From the NCBI GenBank assembly GCA_024276995.1, contig JAJRWB010000065.1, positions 1 to 18,596 of the forward strand: a stretch of 18,596 nt of DNA, in the 5' to 3' direction. Source of the stretch: Candidatus Eiseniibacteriota bacterium. GTDB lineage: Bacteria > Orphanbacterota > Orphanbacteria > Orphanbacterales > Orphanbacteraceae. The position numbers and the translations under genes were made by a program. Of this stretch, positions 1-7,888 are shown piece after piece. How positions within the stretch are numbered: the stretch's first letter is position 1; each line of letters opens with the position of its first letter. The notes beneath the pieces were generated by a model, which saw nothing but the letters and a program-made list of their open reading frames with translations, had not been told where the DNA came from and did not search any database.

Positions 1-155
1 CCCTCCAACAGAGCCGCCTCGACTGTCTTCTGCTGCGAGGCGACCATTTTTCGAGGACGCCCGCGTCGAGGTGCCAGGCGAAGACCTTCCGATCCTGATT
101 CCTCCCACGCCCGATACCATCGCATGACCGTTGTGCGGGATCGGTCTTTCCCCAT
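1..155 (-). pseudogene. IS630-like transposase, N-terminal HTH fragment (runs off the left edge)
   Basis: This open frame starts with an ATG at 155-153 inside the terminal repeat of the neighbouring IS3 element and continues beyond position 1. An in-frame TAA lies two codons upstream. The 51 visible residues show the second half of a winged/homeodomain-like HTH as in IS630-family transposases: a recognition-helix-like TTVMRWYRAWEE, then GSEGL, then the basic GRPRK segment, followed by a helix ending in LLEG. In the family a further helix precedes this part; it is missing here, so I infer that the IS3 element cut off the true N-terminus. The first few residues (MGKD) are encoded by the IS3 end. 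The catalytic DDE domain would lie outside the window and cannot be judged. A host HTH regulator is a less likely alternative. Confidence 0.65.
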
Positions 156-190
156 TCTTTAGCCCAATCCGAAAGCTAGAAATTCCTGTC
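142..190 (+). repeat. Left terminal inverted repeat of the IS3 element
   Basis: Starts CGGTCTTTCCCC, identical to the reverse complement of the other end, and continues with shorter matching blocks. It lies just downstream of the orfB stop codon. It also supplies the ATG and first codons of the truncated IS630-like frame on its left. Confidence 0.8.
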
Positions 191-194
191 CGTT

Positions 195-1019
195 TCACTG
201 GGTAGCGAACTCCTCCGGGGTCTGATCCCCGAGTGAACTGTGTGGGCGAAAGCCGTTGTAGTCCAGCCCCCAAGCTTCGATCTTCGTCTTGGCATCAAGC
301 AGATTGGTAAACCAGTTCTCGTTCAGGCACTCATCCCGAAAGCTCCGGTTGAAGCTCTCGATGAAGGCATTCTGGTTCGGCTTTCCCGGATCAATGAAGT
401 GGAGCGACACCTTGTTCTTATGTGCCCACAGATCCATCGCCAGGCTTGTGAACTCAGGTCCATTGTCGACAACAATCTCCTCCGGCAACCCCCGAGACCA
501 GGCCAGGTAGCTCAAGACGCGACCCACGCAGTCGCCGCCGATGGATGGAGCGACTTCGATGTGAAGACACTCACGGGTGAAGTCATCAAGAATCGTCAGG
601 CAACGAAGCCTTCGGCCGCCGGCAAGACCATCCCGAACAAAATCCATGGACCACCGTTCGTTCGGCCGGGTCGGTACATCGATCTTCCGAACCCGGGACG
701 ACCGACAAGTCCGCTTCCGACGCCGCCTGAGCACTTGAAGGCCCTCCTCCCGATAGATCCGCTCGATCCGCTTGTGATTGTCCGTGAGTCCCTCCCGGTG
801 AAGCAGTACCGTCAGCCGCGGACTGCCGTAGCGACGCCGCTCGATCGCCAGTTCCTTCAACCGTTCCCGCAATGGACCATCCTCTCGCTTCCGGCTCTCG
901 TATCGACAAGAAGACCGGTTCAAATCGATCAAGGCACAAGACTGCCGCTCACTGATCCGGAGCCGGGATCGGGCCGCACGGACGAGCTCCCTTCTGTCCG
1001 ACGGCCTTAGAGGTTTTTT
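195..1019 (-). CDS. IS3-family transposase OrfB, DDE integrase domain (made by -1 frameshift)
   Basis: OrfB is the catalytic rve-type integrase domain that cuts and joins the IS ends. It is given here from the frameshift point, and the working product is the OrfA-OrfB fusion (about 360 residues). An N-terminal HTH_21-like part (RRYGSPRLTVLLHREG) is followed by a basic RRRRKRTCRSSR stretch and then the DDE triad: D in RWSMDFV, D in VVDNGPEF and E in AFIESFN, with 35 residues between the last D and E as expected. The C-terminus HSSLGDQTPEEFA is typical of the family. No internal stop or frameshift is visible, so the element is probably active or only recently inserted. The open frame extends up to about 1160 in this phase, but that part overlaps orfA and is not the start. 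Confidence 0.9.
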   Translation of the reverse strand, partial: KKPLRPSDRRELVRAARSRLRISERQSCALIDLNRSSCRYESRKREDGPLRERLKELAIERRRYGSPRLTVLLHREGLTDNHKRIERIYREEGLQVLRRRRKRTCRSSRVRKIDVPTRPNERWSMDFVRDGLAGGRRLRCLTILDDFTRECLHIEVAPSIGGDCVGRVLSYLAWSRGLPEEIVVDNGPEFTSLAMDLWAHKNKVSLHFIDPGKPNQNAFIESFNRSFRDECLNENWFTNLLDAKTKIEAWGLDYNGFRPHSSLGDQTPEEFATQ

Positions 1020-1279
1020 GCTGTCTCCAGCATCACCTTCAACGCCTGGTTGTCCAGGAGCTGATCGGCTAACAGGCCCTTCAATCGCCGGTTCTCTTCC
1101 TCGAGCGCCTTGAGTCGCTTCGCTTCGCTCACCTCGAGGCCGCCGTACTTCCGGCGCCACCGATAATACGTCTGCTCCGTGATCCCGTGGCGGCGGCAGA
1201 GCTCGCCTGGCTTGGCGCCTGCTTCGCCTTCCTTCAGCACGCGGATGATCTGTTCTTCTGTGAATCGTTTTCCTCGCAT
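1007..1279 (-). CDS. IS3-family transposase OrfA (HTH and leucine zipper)
   Basis: OrfA is the DNA-binding part of the two-frame IS3 transposase. The 90 residues begin MRGKRFTEEQIIRVLKEGEAG, followed by the HTH with CRRHGITEQTYYRWRRKYGG. A leucine-rich heptad helix (about residues 54-85, LKALEEENRRLKGLL onwards) serves for multimerisation. Both parts are typical of the IS407/ISRm3 branch. The frame ends ...TAKNL-TAA, and the A-AAA-AAC slippery heptamer lies four codons before the stop, so a -1 shift gives the OrfAB fusion. Its start lies inside the read-through tail of the upstream chimeric addA frame (which stops at 1234), so ribosomes from that gene reach the orfA start. It looks intact. 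Confidence 0.9.
   Translation of the reverse strand: MRGKRFTEEQIIRVLKEGEAGAKPGELCRRHGITEQTYYRWRRKYGGLEVSEAKRLKALEEENRRLKGLLADQLLDNQALKVMLETAKNL
1013..1019 (-). promoter_or_regulatory. Programmed -1 ribosomal frameshift site AAAAAAC
   Basis: On the minus strand the orfA codons read GCA-AAA-AAC-CTC-TAA. The heptamer is A-AAA-AAC in the correct phase (X-XXY-YYZ), and a -1 slip enters the orfB frame (AAA-CCT-CTA-AGG). The position, a few codons before the orfA stop, is the usual one in IS3 elements. I did not establish a stimulatory structure downstream. Confidence 0.85.
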
Positions 1280-4200
1280 CGGTCGTCCTCCTGCTGGTCT
1301 GTTTGGCAGGATCCTAACTCTGCGATTGGACCAGTTCTAGGGGGAAAGACCGCCATGATTAGACCGGCGCATGGATGGTGCAGCACGACTCTCGACTCGA
1401 TTCCCTGTGTCTTACCGATTACACTCCGGTACGCCGCAAGCTGCCCGGAGTACTTCGCGAGGAGGGCGGCCGGCTCCCGCGCGTCGGGTCCGGTCACCGT
1501 CTTGTGATCGACCACCAGCATCTTCCCGTCCGGCAGCTCGAGCAGCAGGTCGATAAAGCCTCCCCAGTTCCCGCCCGCGTCGCGCGGGCCGGTGACGGGC
1601 ACCTCGACGTGCCACGTCGCGCCGGGGCAGGTGCTCTCGATCCACGCTTCGAGCCGTTCGCCGGCCGCGACGACCGCTTCGGGATCGACAACGTCCTCGA
1701 CGCCGAACCCGGCGAGACACCTCGCGGCCACCGCCGCCTTCGCTCCCCGCTCGAGCCGCCGCATCGACGGCAGCGCGGCGAAGTAGGCGTGGAAGGCGTT
1801 TCCGAGCATCTCGGGGCGGTCGGTTTCCACACGTTTCGGGAAGGGGTTCTCGCCGGGGAGTTTCTCGACGGTCATGCGTCGCGCTGCCTCTTTCGCATCC
1901 AGCACCGGCTCGGCGGAGCTCGGACTGTACCACCGCCCGGGCGGCGGGGCCTTCTCGCCGGCATGATCCTTCGCCCGTCCCGTTCCCTGCGTGGTGACCT
2001 TCGCGGGCGACTTCAGCCAGCGCGCTTTCCCCGCCGCGGGGGAGGCGCAGACTTCTTCCTCCGGTTCGTACGATCGCACCTGCATCGTGGTGGCGCAGCC
2101 GGCGATCTCCCGTTCCTCGCCGTCGCCGGCGGCGTCTCCTTCACCGAGCAACTTCCCCACGCTCCCGAGCCGGTCGAGCCACCGATGCTTTCCCGGCCGG
2201 TGGGCGAGCACCACCTTCTCTTTCGCCCTCGTGAAGCCGACGTATAGGAGCCGCTTCTTCTCCTCATCATCGAGCCGGGCGGCGCGCACCCCCTCGGGCG
2301 TGGTGAACACGTCTTTTTCCAGGTCGCTCCCGGTGCGCGGACCTCTTCGGGTCGAGCCGAAGGGCCACGGCCAGAATCGAAGCGTACGTCCTTCGAGCGG
2401 CCGCCCTTCACCCGCATTCCCGCCGCTCACCGACGGGTGCCAGAGGTCGGGTGGCCGCTCCTTGTCGAGGTCGGTGAGGATCACCACGGGCCACTCGAGC
2501 CCCTTGGCGCCATGGTAGGTGGAGATCGTCACCGCGTCGACGCCCGCCGCGGCGCCTCTTTCGTCTTCTCCCTTGCCCGCAGCGTTTTCGAGGAACGTGA
2601 TCAGCCCGGTGAGCGTCGCGGCGCCCCCTCTTTGCTGTTCCGTCGACTGGTAGTCGGCGGCCATGTCGACGAGGGCGTCGAGATTCGCCGAACGCTTCGC
2701 CGGCTCGCCCCACTTCGGGAGGAGTTCCGCGACGCCGAGCGTTTCGATCACCATCGACATCACGGCGTACGGTTCGACGCCGTTGTGATCCATCGTGCTC
2801 AGAGCATCGAAGAGGGGATCGTCCGGCCAGGGCATGGTGCGATCGCCCCCGACGCTCTTCTTCGAGTCCCGTGTTTCGCGAAGCCTCTCTTCGAGCCACG
2901 CGGGAGTTTCGACCCGCGGATCGCCTGAGATGTGAAGGATCGTCGCGGCGGCGAGGCTGTCCCGCCGGTCGGCGACGAGTCGCAGCGCGGCGAGGACGAG
3001 GGCGCCCTCCCGCGTGTAAAGGAGGCCCGGCCTGCCGAGCAGGGCGGGAATGCCGAGTTCGCCGAGAGCGTCGGCCACGCAGGAGGCGCTTTCGTGGGTC
3101 CGCGCCAGGACGGCGATCTCCCGTGCCGCGACGCCCTCTTCGGTGAGATCACGAATCCCCAGGGCGATCGCGCGCGCGTCGTTCTCCTTGTTTCCCCGCT
3201 TCGCCGAAAGGAGGCGCCACCGTTCGACAGATCGCGGCGCTTCCTTTCGCACCGGTTCGAGCCGCGCGTCGTCGCCGAACACGGGGGCGAAGATTTCGTT
3301 CGCCACGCGCACCAGGTCGGCGCGGCTCCTGTAGTTTTTCGGCAGCGTGCGTCGCACCTCGCCCGGCACCTGGCTCCACGCGGCGGACATCAGCTCGGCG
3401 TCGGTCCCGCGGAACCCGTAGATCGCCTGCTTCGCGTCGCCCACCCAGACCGACTCGCCGGCGAGGCGGCGCAGTTCGAGGAAAAGGGCGAGCTGGATCG
3501 GGTTGGTGTCCTGAAACTCGTCGACCACGACGAACGCCAGTTCGGCGCGAAGACTCTCTTCGAGATCTTCCCGGAGGAGAAGCTCGAGAAAACGGACTTC
3601 GAGGTCGGTGAAGTCGAGGAGGGCGCGCTCCGATTTGTACCGGCCGTACACATCTTCCAGTTCGATCGTCCTTTCGGCGAGAAGTTCACAGAAGCGGCGG
3701 ATGTCGGCGTGGAGCGCCGCCGCGCGCCGCACGGAGCGGCCTATTTCGCGGAGCGGCTCGAGGGCGCCGTCGGCGCCCGATCGCTTGCCGGCCGCCATCG
3801 TGGCGGCGGTGAGGAAATCGCTCCACCGGCCGGTCCGGCGCCGCGCGAGGATCGAGGCCTTCTCGATCGCGCCGGCGGTGAGCTTCGTCTTGTCGCTGGT
3901 GAATGACTCCAGGGCGCCGGCCGCCCGCTTCGCCTCGTCGAAGAGGTCTTCCATGGTGATCTTTTCGAGCGGGACGTCTTCGGGCGCGAGGATTCGACAG
4001 AGCCGGTCGGCGCTCTCACGCATCTGCTCGCGGAACGGCTCCGCGCCGATCGCGTTCGTCCGTTTCGCCTGGAGGAGTTCGAGCGCCGTTTCGTGCGGAT
4101 TGTCGTGGGAGAGGCGGCGCGCGATTTCAATCAGTTCATCCCACTTCTCCGGATCGCTTTCGGCGAGGAGCCGATTCAGATGGCGTTCCTGGTTCTCCTC

Positions 4201-4560
4201 TTCGAGAACTTCGAGTTCGGGGGAGAGGCCGAGGTCGAGGGCGTAGCGGCGGAGAAGCTGATGTCCCACCGAGTGGACCGTGCCGATGAGCGCCAGCTCG
4301 AGCCGTTCCGCCCTGGCGATCCGCTCTTCGGCGGCGAGTTTTTCTTCCGAAAGGAGGCGCTCCTGGATGCGCCCTTTCAGCTCGGCCGCCGCCTTTCGCG
4401 TGAACGTGGTGGCGAGCACGCGCGCCGGATCGAGTCCGGCCGCCACGCGGTCGGCGATCTCGAGGCAGACCCGGTACGTCTTGCCCGACCCCGCTCCCGC
4501 GCCGATCACCGTGAGGTCGCCCGCCTCCCGCCGGCCCTTCCCTTTTCCCGGCGCACTCAT
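1234..4560 (-). CDS. addA: AddA-like UvrD/RecB-type helicase-nuclease; C-terminal tail replaced by IS sequence
   Basis: A helicase-nuclease subunit for end resection and recombination. The start is the ATG at 4560, overlapping the stop of addB (ATGA). Superfamily 1A motifs appear in order: Walker A GAGAGSGKT (about residues 20-28), TTFTRKAAAEL, VVDEFQDTNPIQL (about 343), GDAKQAIYGFRGTD, NYRS (about 409), STYHGAKGLEW (about 680) and LLYVGFTRAKEK (about 770). The C-terminal PD-(D/E)XK nuclease has its histidine in GNAFHAYF (about 920), GFIDLLLE, VVDHKT (about 1014) and the QLAAY motif (about 1040). After about 1069 native codons the frame enters the IS3 element at 1352 and reads about 40 foreign codons to a stop at 1234. 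All catalytic motifs precede the junction, so only the last few native residues are lost. Activity may persist; this is inference. Confidence 0.88.
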   Translation of the reverse strand: MSAPGKGKGRREAGDLTVIGAGAGSGKTYRVCLEIADRVAAGLDPARVLATTFTRKAAAELKGRIQERLLSEEKLAAEERIARAERLELALIGTVHSVGHQLLRRYALDLGLSPELEVLEEENQERHLNRLLAESDPEKWDELIEIARRLSHDNPHETALELLQAKRTNAIGAEPFREQMRESADRLCRILAPEDVPLEKITMEDLFDEAKRAAGALESFTSDKTKLTAGAIEKASILARRRTGRWSDFLTAATMAAGKRSGADGALEPLREIGRSVRRAAALHADIRRFCELLAERTIELEDVYGRYKSERALLDFTDLEVRFLELLLREDLEESLRAELAFVVVDEFQDTNPIQLALFLELRRLAGESVWVGDAKQAIYGFRGTDAELMSAAWSQVPGEVRRTLPKNYRSRADLVRVANEIFAPVFGDDARLEPVRKEAPRSVERWRLLSAKRGNKENDARAIALGIRDLTEEGVAAREIAVLARTHESASCVADALGELGIPALLGRPGLLYTREGALVLAALRLVADRRDSLAAATILHISGDPRVETPAWLEERLRETRDSKKSVGGDRTMPWPDDPLFDALSTMDHNGVEPYAVMSMVIETLGVAELLPKWGEPAKRSANLDALVDMAADYQSTEQQRGGAATLTGLITFLENAAGKGEDERGAAAGVDAVTISTYHGAKGLEWPVVILTDLDKERPPDLWHPSVSGGNAGEGRPLEGRTLRFWPWPFGSTRRGPRTGSDLEKDVFTTPEGVRAARLDDEEKKRLLYVGFTRAKEKVVLAHRPGKHRWLDRLGSVGKLLGEGDAAGDGEEREIAGCATTMQVRSYEPEEEVCASPAAGKARWLKSPAKVTTQGTGRAKDHAGEKAPPPGRWYSPSSAEPVLDAKEAARRMTVEKLPGENPFPKRVETDRPEMLGNAFHAYFAALPSMRRLERGAKAAVAARCLAGFGVEDVVDPEAVVAAGERLEAWIESTCPGATWHVEVPVTGPRDAGGNWGGFIDLLLELPDGKMLVVDHKTVTGPDAREPAALLAKYSGQLAAYRSVIGKTQGIESRVVLHHPCAGLIMAVFPPRTGPIAELGSCQTDQQEDDRCEENDSQKNRSSAC
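1304..1352 (-). repeat. Right terminal inverted repeat of the IS3 element
   Basis: The partner of the left repeat, read on the minus strand from 1352 inwards. It lies upstream of orfA. The chimeric helicase frame runs through it without a stop. Confidence 0.8.
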
Positions 4561-7271
4561 TCGAGTCCGCTCCTTCCGCAGAGGATGTCGTAGGGGCAGT
4601 AGGTGCAGGCACGGTCCGCTTCCTTTTCCCGGATCACCAGTTCGCATCCTTCCGGCCACGCTTCCGGATCTTGAAGGGGACGCGCCACGATCGGCTCGTC
4701 GCCGGCGAGCCAGCCGTCGGCCGCCTCGATGGCGGCGACGAAATCGTTCCACACCGATTCGATTCCCGGCGCGCCGCCGACGATGTCGCCGCGGCGGCTG
4801 CCGGCGAGAGGACTTCCTTCGGGTGTGTGGAGCCGGCTGTCGCAAAGGATGAGATACGCCACGGCCACCGATTCGACGCCCGCTTCCTGTGCGCGGGCGG
4901 CGGCGTATGTGGCGAGCTGCACGGCGCGACCTTCGGCGAGAAGGGAACGGTACTTGCGCCCGGCGTATTTGAAATCGATCACCGCTTCGCCGCCGTCGGG
5001 CCGGCGGGCGAGGCAGTCGATGAAGCCGATGAGCTTTCGGCCCGCGATTTCGCCGTGCACATGCGCTTCCATGGCGGCGACGCGGTAGCCACCGGCGCGA
5101 AGCGTCTTCACGAGGAGTGCGGCGGAGTCGATCAGTTCCTTCTTCATCGCGAGGCTCTCTCCCCGCGCGGTCGGCTGGGCGAGGGGGGCGGCGTCGCGGG
5201 GGAGTCGCGTCTCGAACCGTTCCTTCACGGCGGCACGCGCCCGGCGCTCCGTGGGGAGTTCACCCCCGCCGCCAAACACTTCCTCCAGAATCCTGTGGCA
5301 GAATGTTCCTTTCAGCTGAAAGCTCCCCGGAAGGCCGGCGATGGCGCTCGGCCTGAGCCGCGCCCTGTAGTTCAGCACCCATTGCAGCGGACAGCTGAGT
5401 CGCATGGTGAGGGAGCTTGCCGAACTCGATGTGCGGTCGCCGAGGAGGGAACGATCGACGTTCCACCGGACGCGCGCCGGCTGCGGCGGTTCAATGGCGA
5501 ACGTATCGGTGATGAACGTCCAGGGGGAGATCGCCTCCCGGCGGTCGGCGCGGATCAGCTCTTCGATCGCCGTCGGCGGGGGGGGCTTCCCGCCGCGTGC
5601 CGCGCGGTGCGCTTCGACCGTCTCGAGCCAGAGCGGATGGGGACGGCTCTCGTCGTCGCCGGGGAGGGTGATCGCCAGGATGTGCGTGCCCACCCGGCCG
5701 AGGCCGGAGCGTTCGGCGGCGCGGAGTGCGCGAAGGGCGCGGCTTCCGTCGTCGATGTCGACACCGTTCGAGCGGAGCCGCTCGAGATCGAGGGCGGTCC
5801 AGGGGGAGGAGGGGGGATCGCCCGTGCCGGTGCCGAGCCAGATGAGGCGCGCCACCGGGTGGGTGATGTCGGCGAGGCCGCCGGCGAGGAGCGGTCCGGT
5901 CGCCGCTTCGATGTGCGGCCGGTAGGTGATCCCGTCTTCCTGCGCGGCGTGAAGGAGCCTGGCGAGCTGCGGCTCGGTGATCGTCCCTTCTCCATGACCT
6001 TCGACCAGTTTCGAGAGGGTGGCCGCCTGTCCGGCGAGGGCGTGGAACGTGGCGGCGAGCCGGCGATCGGCGGCATCGCGCGTTTCGTTCCCTTCGAGCA
6101 TCGCGGCGCGACCGATCGCCCACCGGGTCACTTTCGCGCACCGCTCGATCACGAGCGGCGCGGGGAGCGGTTCGCCCTGGGCGACGCGATTCAGATCGAG
6201 CCACTCGGCGAGCCGAGCGGCCGTCTTTCCGCCGGGATCATTCGTCTCCGATACCAGCTCTTCGCGGGCCCGCTCCCAGGCGTAGCTCCCCATGCCCGGC
6301 TGGTCGCCGAGGGCGTCGGCGAGCGCGAGTCCGGCACGCTTCGGAATCGGCCCGACCGGGAGGGAGACGAAATCGAGAAGGATCTGAGGATCGACCGGTT
6401 CGCGGCAGAGTTGGAGGGTGAGGGGGAGAACCTGGAAGAGGGGGAGGGCGCTGCTCTGGAGGGAGGCGCCCATCGTCGGAACGCCGCGGCGGGCGAACGT
6501 ACCGTCGAGTCGGAGAGCGATTTCCGGGTCCTCGCAGAGGATGGCGGTTTCCGAAAGGATGGCGCGGTCGGCGGCGTGCGCGGTGGAGCAGGCGGTGGTG
6601 AGGATGGCGGCGAGAAAGTCGCACGCCTCCTGGACGCTCGTGGCGGTGAGATGAGAGAGCGGTGGGAGGCTCTTGCCGCCGCCCGTGCCGGCGTGGTGCG
6701 CGTCCGGCGGCACGGGCGACGCCGGCACGGGCGCGAGGTGCAACCGCTCGAGGAGCGGCCGCCACCGCGCGGGCCAGAGGTCGACCGTCTCTTCCAACTC
6801 GCATCGGTGGTCGGGGAGAAGCTGTCCGGCGTCGAGTGCGGCGAGAACGTCGCCGATCCGTTCGGCGGCTCCGCACCGAATGGCCGCCGCGTCCCCGTTC
6901 GCTTCGCCGCTCGATTCGTTCCGCGCCCGCTCTTCCGCCGCCGCCAGGTCGTTCACGAGTCGAGGGAGACCCGCCGCCGCTCGCCCGTCCCAACCCGCCA
7001 TGAGCAGTTCGTCGCGAAGCGAAAGAAGCCGCATCGCCGTCGCCCACCGGTCGGTGGCGAAGCTTTCCGAGTACGACGATCCGCCCGTGCCGTCGAGGAG
7101 CGCCGCGAAGGCCAAGGCGCGTTCGGTGTGACCCGGCAAGAGCCGCTGCAGGCCGAGCTGCGTCTCGAGCCACGAGAGGAGCGCCATCGCCCCGCCCCGC
7201 ACGACGTTCCACGACGGCGCCGTGTCGCGCGACGCACCGTCGCGCGCGAGACCGATCTCCAAGTGCGTCAT
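4557..7271 (-). CDS. addB: AddB-like subunit: PD-(D/E)XK nuclease with Fe-S cysteines
   Basis: The partner subunit of the helicase-nuclease, encoded directly upstream with a 4-bp overlap. Near the N-terminus is ALLSWLETQLGL, recalling the GPxGLLxxLExxLGL opening of AddB-like proteins without a Walker A. RWATAMRLLSLRDELLMAGWDG follows. The C-terminal nuclease has SCPLQWVL (cysteine at about 627), the histidine in KGTFCHRIL (about 660), GFIDCLAR, VIDFKYAGRKY (about 763) and QLATYAAAR. The last cysteines are in CTYCPYDILCG (about 890), so a 4Fe-4S staple is expected. Both AddA and AddB nucleases look intact. The start is uncertain: ATG 7271 lies 14 bases after GAGGAG, a TTG at 7280 has better spacing, and the frame opens with GTG at 7286. 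At about 904 residues it is shorter than Bacillus AddB. Confidence 0.82.
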   Translation of the reverse strand: MTHLEIGLARDGASRDTAPSWNVVRGGAMALLSWLETQLGLQRLLPGHTERALAFAALLDGTGGSSYSESFATDRWATAMRLLSLRDELLMAGWDGRAAAGLPRLVNDLAAAEERARNESSGEANGDAAAIRCGAAERIGDVLAALDAGQLLPDHRCELEETVDLWPARWRPLLERLHLAPVPASPVPPDAHHAGTGGGKSLPPLSHLTATSVQEACDFLAAILTTACSTAHAADRAILSETAILCEDPEIALRLDGTFARRGVPTMGASLQSSALPLFQVLPLTLQLCREPVDPQILLDFVSLPVGPIPKRAGLALADALGDQPGMGSYAWERAREELVSETNDPGGKTAARLAEWLDLNRVAQGEPLPAPLVIERCAKVTRWAIGRAAMLEGNETRDAADRRLAATFHALAGQAATLSKLVEGHGEGTITEPQLARLLHAAQEDGITYRPHIEAATGPLLAGGLADITHPVARLIWLGTGTGDPPSSPWTALDLERLRSNGVDIDDGSRALRALRAAERSGLGRVGTHILAITLPGDDESRPHPLWLETVEAHRAARGGKPPPPTAIEELIRADRREAISPWTFITDTFAIEPPQPARVRWNVDRSLLGDRTSSSASSLTMRLSCPLQWVLNYRARLRPSAIAGLPGSFQLKGTFCHRILEEVFGGGGELPTERRARAAVKERFETRLPRDAAPLAQPTARGESLAMKKELIDSAALLVKTLRAGGYRVAAMEAHVHGEIAGRKLIGFIDCLARRPDGGEAVIDFKYAGRKYRSLLAEGRAVQLATYAAARAQEAGVESVAVAYLILCDSRLHTPEGSPLAGSRRGDIVGGAPGIESVWNDFVAAIEAADGWLAGDEPIVARPLQDPEAWPEGCELVIREKEADRACTYCPYDILCGRSGLE

Positions 7272-7321
7272 GGACGGCAAGAGCACTCCTCATCCGCGGC
7301 GGGCGACCGATCGGATCTCCG

Positions 7322-7351
7322 AATCGAATGCGAAATCGAATGCGAAATCGA
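7322..7351 (+). repeat. 12-bp tandem repeat (2.5 copies) in the addB leader
   Basis: AATCGAATGCGA occurs at 7322-7333 and 7334-7345, followed by the half copy AATCGA. It lies immediately downstream of the candidate -10 box of addBA, at or just after the expected transcription start, so it could be an operator or a simple slippage product. Confidence 0.8.
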
Positions 7352-7355
7352 CCGC

Positions 7356-7384
7356 ATCATACATGAAATAACGGGGCGGGACAA
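7356..7384 (-). promoter_or_regulatory. Candidate sigma-70 promoter of addBA
   Basis: On the minus strand TTGTCC (7384-7379, 4/6 to TTGACA) and TATGAT (7361-7356, 5/6 to TATAAT) are separated by exactly 17 bp. Transcription would start near 7350, about 75 bases upstream of the addB start, right at the small tandem repeat. Judged by eye only. Confidence 0.45.
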
Positions 7385-7497
7385 GGGACGAGTGCCTTGA
7401 ATGAAACTTTTCGCCCGCAGAGAGAGTATGGCCCATTGGGGGGTATGATATCGCACGGCAACGGCTCGAATTCGATCGGGTGGAAAGGCGGGTGACC

Positions 7498-7878
7498 ATG
7501 GGCAGAAAGAGACTGCGGATCGCGGGGGGAGTGCTGATGCTTCTTCTCGGCCTGGCACGCGCGGCGGGCGGGCTCGTCCTCCTCGTCGAGGGGGGCGCGG
7601 CGGATCCGAACATCCATTCGTCCGGACCGGCGGTCACGCTGGTCGGAATCTCCCTTGTCCTGATCGGGACGATTCTCGCCGCCGCCGCCGTCGGAGTCCT
7701 CCGCGGAAGTCGTCCCTTCCGCCTGATCGGCATCTTCTCCACAGTTATCTTCGTAATCGGCGGTGCGATCAACGGGTACGTACTGTATGGGCGTCCCGGT
7801 GACCGTGGCACCCTTGTCAACCTGGTCGTGGCGGCGATTATCCTGGGCACGCTACTCCCCGGGGCGAAGCGTGCATGA
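7498..7878 (+). CDS. Small four-helix integral membrane protein, function unknown
   Basis: A 126-residue hydrophobic protein that I do not recognise. After a basic start (MGRKRLRI), four probable membrane helices are visible at about residues 8-30, 44-68, 75-97 and 105-120. A loop after helix 1 (EGGAADPNIHSSGP) and a short polar stretch GRPGDRG separate them, and the C-terminus is basic (PGAKRA). The even helix count with basic ends suggests both termini are cytoplasmic. The ATG at 7498 is preferred over the GTG at 7480 because GGAAAGG lies 9 bases upstream. It is divergent from addBA and convergent with the HEPN-type gene, with only 16 bp between the stop codons. No enzyme motif is visible; it may be a small membrane protein of lineage-specific type. 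Confidence 0.7.
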   Translation: MGRKRLRIAGGVLMLLLGLARAAGGLVLLVEGGAADPNIHSSGPAVTLVGISLVLIGTILAAAAVGVLRGSRPFRLIGIFSTVIFVIGGAINGYVLYGRPGDRGTLVNLVVAAIILGTLLPGAKRA

Positions 7879-7888
7879 ATGAGCGACC

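Larger units (their letters stand above)
142..1352 (-). mobile_element. Complete IS3-family insertion sequence (IS407-like), about 1.21 kb
   Basis: The element is bounded by imperfect inverted repeats. The outer 12 bp, CGGTCTTTCCCC, are identical at 142-153 and in reverse complement at 1341-1352, and further matching blocks (CCAATC, AGNTAG, TCCTG) extend inwards for about 45 bp. It carries orfA and orfB in the minus direction with the usual -1 frameshift arrangement, and its length is normal for the family. The flanks do not show a convincing target duplication: helicase-like sequence lies on the right and IS630-like sequence on the left. A 3-bp ATC can be matched only by moving one end outwards by 4 bp. 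The exact ends are therefore uncertain by a few bases, because the usual terminal TG/CA is not obvious. Confidence 0.88.

Noticed and set aside
4561-4845. Extension of the addA frame upstream to 4845
   Set aside because: It overlaps the 3' end of addB in another frame and is Arg-rich; the ATGA overlap at 4557-4560 fixes the start.
4671-7400. A 909-codon open frame on the plus strand opposite addB
   Set aside because: It is exactly antisense to addB, whose product has clear nuclease motifs. The plus product is rich in Gly, Arg, Glu and Ala without domains; long antisense frames are common in GC-rich genes.
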